Made by a program: the position numbers and the translations under genes
Origin: CAZDYP01 sp964509505
GTDB lineage: Bacteria > Chloroflexota > Anaerolineae > JACRMK01
Direction of reading: 5' to 3'
Length of the DNA: 6,237 bases
NCBI GenBank assembly: GCA_964509505.1
Contig: CAZDYP010000232.1
Coordinates: 1 to 6,237 of the forward strand
The notes under the pieces: model-generated
What the model was told of the DNA's origin: nothing
The model's input: only the letters and a program-made list of their open reading frames with translations
The model's database searches: none
Part shown: piece after piece, positions 1 to 4,576 of the stretch
Numbering within the stretch: position 1 is the stretch's first letter
Layout of the letters: each line of letters begins with the position of its first letter

Positions 1-821
1 ACCCCCATGAACACCTTGTCGCCGCCTTGCCACACCAACAGAATGACGCCGAGCGAGATGATGATGATATACGGTATTTGCAAGCCAACGCGCAATTGTT
101 CGCGTGCGATGTTCGCATCGGCTTGTTTCAACGAGAGGGCGGTGAGGCGCGCGATGGCGTGTTGCGCGCGCCCAAACAAACGCATGATGCGAATACCAGT
201 CAATTGTTCGTGTAGTTCCGCAATATATGCCGAGTTGGCTTGTCGCGCTTTCGTCGTGCGCCCGCGCACCCATTTTCCAGAGTAATAGGCGAGCAGTGTG
301 GCGAAGGGGGTGGGCGCAAGCGCCAGCAACGTGAGCGACGCGTCATACCACACCATGGCGACGACAAATGAGAGGGTAAATAGCGCTGTGTCCCACGTCT
401 CGATGATGAAACGGCGCACGCCCAAGCCCATCGTCTCGACGTCGCCATCTATGCGCGCCATCAAATCGCCAATCGGCGTCGTGTGAATGCGCGCCATGGG
501 CCACGCCAACACGCCGCGCAACAAATCGGCGCGCAGGTTGGCGCGAATACGCGCATTTGCCGTGATGAGAAACCAGCGCTTGAAGACGCGCGGTGCTTCA
601 GTCGCCAATGTGCCGCCAATAAAGATGAGCGAAGCCCACACAACAGCGCGCGCATCAACCTCGTGGCGCCAGAATGCCAGCGCCACATCAATCGCGCGCC
701 CCAACAAAATCGCGGGTAACACGACCAGTGTGTTCATCGCAATGCCCGCGAGCGAGCCGAGGATCAATTCACCAGCGACTTGACGGAAATAAGGGCGCAT
801 CGCCCAAAGGAAACGAATCAT
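1..821 (-). CDS. ABC transporter, exporter-type transmembrane subunit (partial, 3' end off the window)
   Basis: The minus strand is open from an ATG at 821 to the window edge, giving 273 residues with no stop. It reads as the membrane domain of a type I ABC exporter (MsbA/LmrA-like half-transporter). The hydrophobic segments fall near residues 17-40, 58-75, 140-158, 163-181 and 248-265. The cytoplasmic loop HTTPIGDLMARIDGDVETM (113-131) matches the usual 'PIGDLMSR...DV' coupling-loop consensus. ELHEQLTGIRIMRLFGRAQ (202-220) matches the second conserved loop of the family ('E.L.GI..VKAFGRE'). The Walker A, signature and Walker B motifs must lie to the left of position 1, so the substrate cannot be judged; lipid, drug and peptide export are all possible. 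No clear Shine-Dalgarno sequence precedes the ATG, because the upstream DNA is the CAGTGA repeat block. The start is therefore the least certain part, and ATG at 800 is an alternative. The family call is firm. Confidence 0.9.
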   Translation of the reverse strand, partial: MIRFLWAMRPYFRQVAGELILGSLAGIAMNTLVVLPAILLGRAIDVALAFWRHEVDARAVVWASLIFIGGTLATEAPRVFKRWFLITANARIRANLRADLLRGVLAWPMARIHTTPIGDLMARIDGDVETMGLGVRRFIIETWDTALFTLSFVVAMVWYDASLTLLALAPTPFATLLAYYSGKWVRGRTTKARQANSAYIAELHEQLTGIRIMRLFGRAQHAIARLTALSLKQADANIAREQLRVGLQIPYIIIISLGVILLVWQGGDKVFMG

Positions 822-831
822 AGTGGAAAAG

Positions 832-997
832 CAGTGAACAGTGAGCAGTGAGCAGTGAATCGTTATAGGAGTTACGCAGTTGGGAGAATTTCACTGCGAA
901 GACACGAAGAGCGCAAAGAGAAAAATTTCTTCGCGCGCTTCGCGTCTTCGCGGCGCAAGAGGTTCACTGATCACTGTTGACGGTTCACTGTTCACGG
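832..997. repeat. Composite inverted-repeat element with CAGTGAA heptamer arms
   Basis: The left arm (832-859) is four perfect tandem heptamers CAGTGA(A/G). The right arm (963-997) is five heptamers of the reverse complement: TTCACTG, ATCACTG, TTGACGG, TTCACTG, TTCACGG. The left arm pairs with 963-990 at 24 of 28 positions. Between the arms lies a second palindrome (896-951). The whole block fills most of the gap between the ABC gene and the DUF4058 gene, which are transcribed divergently. It has no coding potential that I trust. It looks like a non-autonomous, MITE-like or REP-like element, but I see no convincing target-site duplication. Phrases of this kind recur between genes in many environmental bacterial genomes, which is recalled rather than checked here. 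Confidence 0.75.
896..951. repeat. Inner palindrome of the composite repeat (GCGAAGAC family)
   Basis: GCGAAGACACGAAG (896-909) pairs with CTTCGCGTCTTCGC (938-951) at 13 of 14 positions. Further pairing between AGAAA (919-923) and TTTCT (926-930) lies at the tip. As RNA it would form a long hairpin on either strand. It resembles the hairpin at 3455-3512 in its GCGAAGA(A)CACGA wording, so both may be copies of one degenerate intergenic family. It could attenuate transcription between the divergent genes, but it lacks a U-tract. Confidence 0.7.
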
Positions 998-1005
998 ATT
1001 GAATG

Positions 1006-1034
1006 TTGCTTACATGCGACGGATAGCGTATCAT
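1006..1034 (+). promoter_or_regulatory. Candidate sigma-70-type promoter for the DUF4058 gene
   Basis: TTGCTT (1006-1011, three of six matches to TTGACA) is separated by 17 bp from TATCAT (1029-1034, five of six matches to TATAAT). It lies just outside the repeat element. A start near 1041 would leave a leader only about 10 nt long, very tight to the ribosome binding site, so this is only a candidate. Confidence 0.3.
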
Positions 1035-1040
1035 AAAGAC

Positions 1041-1046
1041 GGAGGT
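1041..1046 (+). promoter_or_regulatory. Ribosome binding site of the DUF4058 gene
   Basis: A strong Shine-Dalgarno GGAGGT lies 5 nt before ATG 1052. It fixes this start over other in-frame options and rules out the overlapping frame that starts at 999. Confidence 0.85.
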
Positions 1047-1051
1047 GCGTT

Positions 1052-1870
1052 ATGCCATCGCCTTTTCCGGGTATGGATCCTTATATTGAAGCGACACACA
1101 TTTGGGAAGATTTTCATCAGAATCTGGCAGGTGAAATTCAGGCACAGCTGGCACCGCGTCTGCGTCCGCACTATTACGCCGCGCTTATTCCGCAAGTGTC
1201 TTACGAAGAAGTGATGATTCAGGCGCGCCCAATGCTGTCGTCATCACAACCACTATCCTCACCACCGCATTGGGTGAAACCTGATGTTTCGATTTACCAA
1301 ACGGCGGGAGCGCAACCGCTCATCGCTGAAGCGGTGCAGATTGCGCCCGCGCCCTACATGCTGGTTGAAGAAGAATTTCAACAAACCAACCTCGAAATTC
1401 ATGAAGTCGCGACCGACGATTTGGTGACGGCGATTGAGATTCTTTCACCTGTCAACAAACGTCCCGGTCAAAAGGCATTCGAGGCTTATCGCAAAAAGCG
1501 ACGGGCGTTACTGCGTTCGCCAGTGCATCTGATGGAAATTGATTTACTGCGCGCAGGACGACGCACCCCGCGTGTGACAGGTTTGCCGCCAGCGCCTTAC
1601 TTCGTCTTTGTGAACCGCGCTCATGCTGAAGGTCGTAGTTTGGGGGCGTGGCCCTTGCATTTCCGCGAACCCATCCCTATTGTGCCTGTGCCGTTGCGCG
1701 CACCTGATCCGGATGTGCCGCTCAACTTGGGCAAAGCCATCCACGCGATTTATGAGCGCGCCGCGTATGATTTGCGTCTCGACTACACTCAACCACCGCC
1801 GGCACCGCCGCTCACAGCAGACGACGCGCAATGGCTTGATGAACATCTGCGCGACGCGCATTTGCGTTGA
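1052..1870 (+). CDS. DUF4058 family protein
   Basis: A 272-residue protein with the hallmarks of the DUF4058 family, which is common in Cyanobacteria, Chloroflexota and Planctomycetes and has no assigned function. The N-terminus has FPGMDPYIE (5-13) and WEDFH (18-22). The core has KPDVSIY (76-82), then LVTAIEILSPVNK (124-136) and HLMEIDLLRAG (159-169). The C-terminus has the usual YDLRLDYTQPPPAPPL motif (239-254) and a final WLDEHLR segment. Length and both ends match a complete member. No signal peptide or membrane segment is present, so it is probably cytoplasmic. The arrangement 'PD ... hydrophobic-IEILSP-NK ... Y' is strikingly like Uma2/DUF820 proteins, which have a PD-(D/E)XK nuclease fold. 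I infer possible kinship but cannot show activity. It stands alone, converging on the ChrB cluster 17 bp downstream. Confidence 0.93.
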   Translation: MPSPFPGMDPYIEATHIWEDFHQNLAGEIQAQLAPRLRPHYYAALIPQVSYEEVMIQARPMLSSSQPLSSPPHWVKPDVSIYQTAGAQPLIAEAVQIAPAPYMLVEEEFQQTNLEIHEVATDDLVTAIEILSPVNKRPGQKAFEAYRKKRRALLRSPVHLMEIDLLRAGRRTPRVTGLPPAPYFVFVNRAHAEGRSLGAWPLHFREPIPIVPVPLRAPDPDVPLNLGKAIHAIYERAAYDLRLDYTQPPPAPPLTADDAQWLDEHLRDAHLR

Positions 1871-1872
1871 GA

Positions 1873-1893
1873 GCGTGAAGCGTTCCTTCACGC
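1873..1893. terminator. Hairpin at the convergent gene junction (possible bidirectional terminator)
   Basis: GCGTGAAG (1873-1880) and CTTCACGC (1886-1893) form a perfect 8-bp stem with a 5-nt loop. It sits 2 nt after the DUF4058 stop and covers the stop codon of the ChrB-domain gene that arrives from the other side. Neither strand has a run of T after the stem, so it is not a classical intrinsic terminator. The position between convergent genes is what supports the call. Confidence 0.45.
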
Positions 1894-2352
1894 CTTAAAG
1901 TCCCCGTTCAACTTTCCCTGCCGCACCATCTCCTGACAATACGCATATAGCGCGTCATAGACGAGCCACTCCGCTGCATTGATTTCGTGATCATCTTTAT
2001 AGCCCAAGTGACGGAAGCCTTCGGCAATCGCTTCGAGTCCGGGCCCTTCGGGTTGCTGCCAGAGTGTGTTGTCGGTGTCCGCGCCATTCACGATTTTGCC
2101 AAGCAGCACCAGCGCAGCGTTGCTCGTGAGATTGTACTTTTTCAAGATGGCCTCGAACGAACATTCCTTGCCATGGTGACCCAGTTCGACATCCTTCACA
2201 TCATACGGCGTCGCGCCGAGACGCTTCGCTTCGTCCATCACTTTGTCGGATGGCACGAATAAAAACTCCGCGTCCTTGTCCACGAACTTCTTGATAAGCC
2301 ATGGACACGCGACCCGATCCACTTTGACTTTTTCGCGGGTAATCCATTTCAT
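1888..2352 (-). CDS. ChrB C-terminal-domain protein, second copy (chromate resistance family)
   Basis: A 154-residue stand-alone copy of the ChrB C-terminal domain (Chrome_Resist type). The N-terminus has VDRVACPWLIKKF (11-23), followed by AEFLFVP (28-34). A His/Cys cluster, HHGKECSF (59-66), follows, and an acidic ADTD (91-94) comes later. D12, R13, C16, H59/H60 and C64 are the residues shared with the other copy and typical of the family; a metal or oxyanion role is plausible but unproven. The first 34 residues are identical to the neighbouring copy at 23 positions, while the rest diverges clearly, so this looks like an old duplication rather than a recent one. The start is supported by GAGGAGG at 2360-2366, 7 nt upstream. 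It is the last gene of the cluster, 45 nt after its paralogue. A C-terminal tail of about 15 residues is absent from the paralogue. Confidence 0.88.
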   Translation of the reverse strand: MKWITREKVKVDRVACPWLIKKFVDKDAEFLFVPSDKVMDEAKRLGATPYDVKDVELGHHGKECSFEAILKKYNLTSNAALVLLGKIVNGADTDNTLWQQPEGPGLEAIAEGFRHLGYKDDHEINAAEWLVYDALYAYCQEMVRQGKLNGDFKA

Positions 2353-2377
2353 CGAAATTCCTCCTCAGATTAGGTGG

Positions 2378-2393
2378 CGGCTGCACGCAGCCG
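2378..2393 (-). other. Short GC-rich hairpin between the two ChrB C-domain genes
   Basis: CGGCTG (2378-2383) and CAGCCG (2388-2393) form a perfect stem around a 4-nt loop. It lies 4 nt after the stop of the upstream gene (minus strand) and 11 nt before the downstream gene's ribosome binding site. It could act in mRNA processing or differential expression inside the operon. There is no T-run to make it a terminator. Confidence 0.4.
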
Positions 2394-2397
2394 ATGT

Positions 2398-2817
2398 TTA
2401 TTTTGCCTCTGCTGCTAGTTGGGTATAGAGCGCCTCGTAAATCATCATGCCGCGTTCCAACGCCGTCGCATCGTCGGGACTGGTGAGGCGAATGCCCCGA
2501 CAAATCAGATCGAGTCCGGGCGCAGCGGGCTCGATCGTCACTTCTTGCACCACGTCGGCTTCATCCACGATGCGCGCGATACGCTGCAAGATGGGATCTT
2601 TCAAGTCATACTCGCGCAACATGGTGTAGAACGTGCAATGCCCGCGCCGATGCGACAACCGTGCGCCGGGGATGTCGAACGGCTCGGCTTTTGCAGGCAA
2701 CGGTTTTTGTCCCGCAGGCACGAAGATAAACTCGGCTTTGGGGTCAATGAATTTTTTGATGAGCCACGCGCACGCCATACGGTCAACGCCGATGTGTTCC
2801 CACGTTACCCATTTCAT
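2398..2817 (-). CDS. ChrB C-terminal-domain protein, first copy (chromate resistance family)
   Basis: A 139-residue ChrB C-terminal domain (Chrome_Resist type). It carries VDRMACAWLIKKF (11-23), AEFIFVP (28-34), HRRGHCTF (56-63) and IVDEADVV (83-90). D12, R13, C16, H56 and C61 are candidate functional residues. In full-length ChrB (about 310-325 residues) this domain follows an N-terminal domain; here it is separate from the N-domain gene upstream. I chose ATG 2817 because the homology starts there and because GGAG (2826-2829) lies 8 nt upstream. A longer start at 2871 would add 18 residues that are only the translation of a palindromic repeat. The frame is the same as that of the N-domain gene and stays open back to that gene's TAG at 2929-2931. 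ChrB proteins are reported as chromate-responsive regulators and resistance factors; the specific role of the isolated domain is not known. Confidence 0.9.
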   Translation of the reverse strand: MKWVTWEHIGVDRMACAWLIKKFIDPKAEFIFVPAGQKPLPAKAEPFDIPGARLSHRRGHCTFYTMLREYDLKDPILQRIARIVDEADVVQEVTIEPAAPGLDLICRGIRLTSPDDATALERGMMIYEALYTQLAAEAK

Positions 2818-2825
2818 GTTCCGTA

Positions 2826-2829
2826 CTCC
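2826..2829 (-). promoter_or_regulatory. Ribosome binding site deciding the start of the first ChrB C-domain gene
   Basis: GGAG on the minus strand, 8 nt before ATG 2817. It supports independent translation of the C-domain from 2817 rather than from the in-frame ATG at 2871 inside the repeat. Confidence 0.6.
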
Positions 2830-2832
2830 AGT

Positions 2833-2912
2833 GTCATTGCGAGGAGCGTAGTTTGCGACGAAGCAATCCATTTGTTGTATGAAGGAGATTGCTTCGCTTC
2901 GCTCGCAATGAC
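2833..2912. repeat. GTCATTGCGAG-type interspersed palindromic repeat
   Basis: Outer arms GTCATTGCGAG (2833-2843) and CTCGCAATGAC (2902-2912) are perfect inverted copies. Inner arms CGAAGCAATC (2859-2868) and GATTGCTTCG (2887-2896) are also perfect. This layout is a well-known type of intergenic repeat found in many unrelated bacteria. It sits exactly between the ChrB N-domain stop and the first C-domain gene. In the minus-strand ChrB frame it contains no stop codon. Confidence 0.88.
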
Positions 2913-2928
2913 CATTGTAGCTTGTACG

Positions 2929-3357
2929 CTATTCATTGGTTCTCGCCGCCACCAACGCCTCACGCACTTGCACCCCTAACTCAGACTGAAAGTAATCGGC
3001 CGTGCTGATTTGCTGATACTGGCGTGACAGCGCGGCAAGGTCAGCGCCCTTGCGCTTCAACGCCGTCAGAATTTTTTGATAGGCCGCGTCGGTTTGCGCG
3101 ACAAACTGTTGCGCCAACGCCTCGTCTTGCGCCGCCATCATTGGATGTGATTCCCAGACCAACGCCTCACCGCCCAGCTCACCAATCTCTGCCGCGAGCC
3201 ATTGAAATTGTTCCAGTGTGCGCGGCGACGACGGCAACACCCACACCGCATCGTGCAGCAGAATCGCGCCCAGCCGCTTCAGTTTGCGCCACACATAGAC
3301 GCGCCCCGCCGTCGGCTTGGGCGGAATTTTGTAAGACAGCAGCAACCAGGTGCGCAA
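2929..3357 (-). CDS. ChrB N-terminal-domain protein (chromate resistance / sensor family)
   Basis: A 142-residue protein matching the N-terminal half of ChrB. It has TWLLLSYKIPPKP (3-15), then VWRKLKRLGAILLHDAVWVLP (22-42) with a cluster of basic residues, AAEIGELGGEALVW (55-68), a coiled helical stretch with FVAQTDAAYQKIL (85-97), and ISTADYFQSE (117-126), equivalent to 'AIDFFP' in the family. The start is TTG at 3357, supported by GGGAG (3366-3370) 8 nt upstream and by homology beginning at once. It is the first gene after a strong promoter with a palindromic operator, so it may be an autoregulator; ChrB itself is described as a chromate-responsive repressor in some proteobacteria. The fold pattern (hydrophobic strand, basic helix, 'VWVLP' strand) recalls PaaX C-terminal/Cas2-like ferredoxin folds, which is an inference. 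It ends in TAG, in frame with the downstream C-domain gene. Confidence 0.87.
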   Translation of the reverse strand: MRTWLLLSYKIPPKPTAGRVYVWRKLKRLGAILLHDAVWVLPSSPRTLEQFQWLAAEIGELGGEALVWESHPMMAAQDEALAQQFVAQTDAAYQKILTALKRKGADLAALSRQYQQISTADYFQSELGVQVREALVAARTNE

Positions 3358-3365
3358 AGGATCAG

Positions 3366-3370
3366 CTCCC
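3366..3370 (-). promoter_or_regulatory. Ribosome binding site supporting a TTG start
   Basis: GGGAG on the minus strand, 8 nt before TTG 3357. No ATG or GTG start fits the N-terminal homology, so this site decides the start. Confidence 0.65.
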
Positions 3371-3373
3371 TAA

Positions 3374-3393
3374 AATGTAACTATGGTTACATT
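3374..3393. promoter_or_regulatory. Perfect palindromic operator of the ChrB cluster
   Basis: AATGTAAC (3374-3381) and GTTACATT (3386-3393) are perfect 8-bp inverted repeats around TATG. The site overlaps the -10 box by 3 bp and covers the predicted transcription start near 3384. This is the classical geometry for repression by a dimeric winged-helix regulator. The ATGT-N10-ACAT outer layout is like PadR-family sites, but other families (GntR, MarR) cannot be excluded. The binder could also be the ChrB N-domain protein itself. Confidence 0.75.
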
Positions 3394-3419
3394 ATAACCT
3401 GAGCGGCAGCAAAGGTCAA
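3391..3419 (-). promoter_or_regulatory. Near-consensus sigma-70-type promoter of the ChrB cluster
   Basis: On the minus strand TTGACC (3419-3414, five of six matches to TTGACA) is separated by exactly 17 bp from TATAAT (3396-3391, six of six). The predicted start is near 3384, giving a leader of about 27 nt before the TTG start at 3357. This is the best promoter in the window. Confidence 0.8.
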
Positions 3420-3454
3420 TACCGCCGCAAAAATTGGGGGCAAGTCTAGCCAAA

Positions 3455-3512
3455 ACACAAAAGCGCGAAGAACACGACCTTCTTGCTTTGTGTCCTTCGC
3501 GCTTCTTTGTGT
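3455..3512. repeat. Long intergenic hairpin (GCGCGAAG repeat family), possible terminator
   Basis: Three paired blocks make a stem of about 20 bp. ACACAAA (3455-3461) pairs with TTTGTGT (3506-3512), AGCGCGAAG (3462-3470) with CTTCGCGCT (3495-3503), and ACAC (3472-3475) with GTGT (3490-3493), with a 2-nt bulge and one mismatch. It lies downstream of the diguanylate cyclase stop and upstream of the ChrB promoter, all on the minus strand, so it could separate the two transcription units. No T-tract follows. Wording such as GCGAAGAACACGA ties it to the palindrome at 896-951. Confidence 0.75.
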
Positions 3513-3589
3513 CCCTGTGGGGAGCGCCACCTCTCAGCGCGTTTCCGTGTTGAGCGCCTCGATTACAAAAGCTAACGTCGCGCGTCTGC

Positions 3590-4528
3590 TTACTGCTTCG
3601 AGTCGGCGCTTAGCCTATCCTCACCATACACACACACACGGTTGCGCCCTTGCTGCTTCGCCTGATAGAGCGCCGTATCTGCTTGCTGCGCTAGCGCGCT
3701 CAAATCGAATTGCTGAACAGAGAGTGTGCTGGTCACGCCTAGACTGATTCGCACCGGCAAGGCTTGGCCCATTGATAAAACGAAATCTGCGGCGCTGATG
3801 TTACGGCGCAGACGCTCAGCCACCGTCGCTGCGATGGTCAATGGCGCGCCGGGCAAGAGCACCAAAAATTCTTCGCCGCCCCAACGCGCGACACAATCAT
3901 ACGGTCTGACCGATTGCAATAGGGTCGCGCCCACCCAGCGCAACACTTCGTCGCCTGCGGCATGGCCAAACTGATCATTGATTCGTTTGAAATGATCAAT
4001 GTCGAGCAAGATCACGCCCAACGGTTTGCGCTCGCGCGCGGCTTGACTCAAGAGCGCCCCGACGCGCTCCTGTAGCCCATGCCGATTGAGCAATCCGGTG
4101 AGATTATCGCGCGTCGCCAGCATCGCAAGTTGATCGCGCGCCTCGCGCAATTGCGTCTCTAGTCGAATGATCCGCTCGCCAATCGCAACACGCAGTTGTA
4201 ACTCGCGCAGCGTAAAGGGCTTCGTGATGTAATCATCGGCGCCGGCCTCCAAACCGCCTACCACGTGATCTGGACTATTCAAGCCCGTCAGCACGATGAG
4301 ATAGGTGTAGCTCGTCAAGCGTGCCGAGCGAATATGACGAATGAGACTCAGACCGTCCATGTTGGGCATTGCCCAATCCGTGATGACGAGGCGAACAGGC
4401 TCACGCTGCAAGATGTCCAGCGCCGTTTGGCCATCGGGCGCAGTCAGTGCTTCGTAGCCCTTACGCTCGAACATCTTTTGTAAGAGCTCCCGTTGCCTCA
4501 CGTCATCTTCTACAATTAAGATACGCAT
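3590..4528 (-). CDS. Response regulator with GGDEF domain (diguanylate cyclase)
   Basis: A complete 312-residue PleD/WspR-like protein. The receiver domain covers about 1-120, with acid-pocket residues D8/D9, the phosphoacceptor D51 (VITDWAMPNMDG), T81 and K103 (ITKPF). A short helical linker (about 121-138) leads to the GGDEF domain (about 139-305). The latter shows DNLTGLLNR (141-149), the metal-site LLDIDHFK (174-181, D176) and the signature GGEEF (217-221). An RxxD inhibitory site (R208-D211) lies at the canonical five residues before GGEEF. All catalytic and product-inhibition residues seem present, so it should make cyclic di-GMP from two GTP when phosphorylated, in the cytoplasm. GGAGAG (4534-4539), 5 nt before ATG 4528, supports the start. 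It lies 48 nt behind the lipoprotein gene and is probably co-transcribed with it. No partner histidine kinase is in the window. Confidence 0.96.
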   Translation of the reverse strand: MRILIVEDDVRQRELLQKMFERKGYEALTAPDGQTALDILQREPVRLVITDWAMPNMDGLSLIRHIRSARLTSYTYLIVLTGLNSPDHVVGGLEAGADDYITKPFTLRELQLRVAIGERIIRLETQLREARDQLAMLATRDNLTGLLNRHGLQERVGALLSQAARERKPLGVILLDIDHFKRINDQFGHAAGDEVLRWVGATLLQSVRPYDCVARWGGEEFLVLLPGAPLTIAATVAERLRRNISAADFVLSMGQALPVRISLGVTSTLSVQQFDLSALAQQADTALYQAKQQGRNRVCVYGEDRLSADSKQ

Positions 4529-4576
4529 AACTACTCTCCAGGATAATCGAGGGAACTGCGCCGTGAATCACAAGTC

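Noticed and set aside
861..889. TAGGAGTTACGCAG phrase within the composite repeat, reminiscent of repeat termini seen in other phyla
   Set aside because: Only one copy is present, with no inverted partner in the window, so no separate element can be supported.
862..890. TATAAC as a -10 box for the ABC gene (minus strand)
   Set aside because: No -35-like sequence at 16-18 bp and it lies inside the repeat element; too weak to list as a promoter.
832..997. Possible CRISPR array in the heptamer blocks
   Set aside because: Repeats are 7 bp with no spacers and form an inverted pair of arrays, so this is not CRISPR.
2818..2871. N-terminal extension of the first ChrB C-domain gene to ATG 2871
   Set aside because: The 18 extra residues are a translation of the palindromic repeat, homology begins at 2817, and GGAG precedes 2817.
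2419..2979. Plus-strand 186-codon open frame opposite the ChrB genes
   Set aside because: It lies antisense to a clear ChrB domain gene, crosses the repeat and resembles no family; it is a shadow frame.
3628..3639. (CA)6 dinucleotide run near the 3' end of the diguanylate cyclase gene
   Set aside because: It encodes ordinary residues after the GGDEF core, and six units are too few to propose phase variation.
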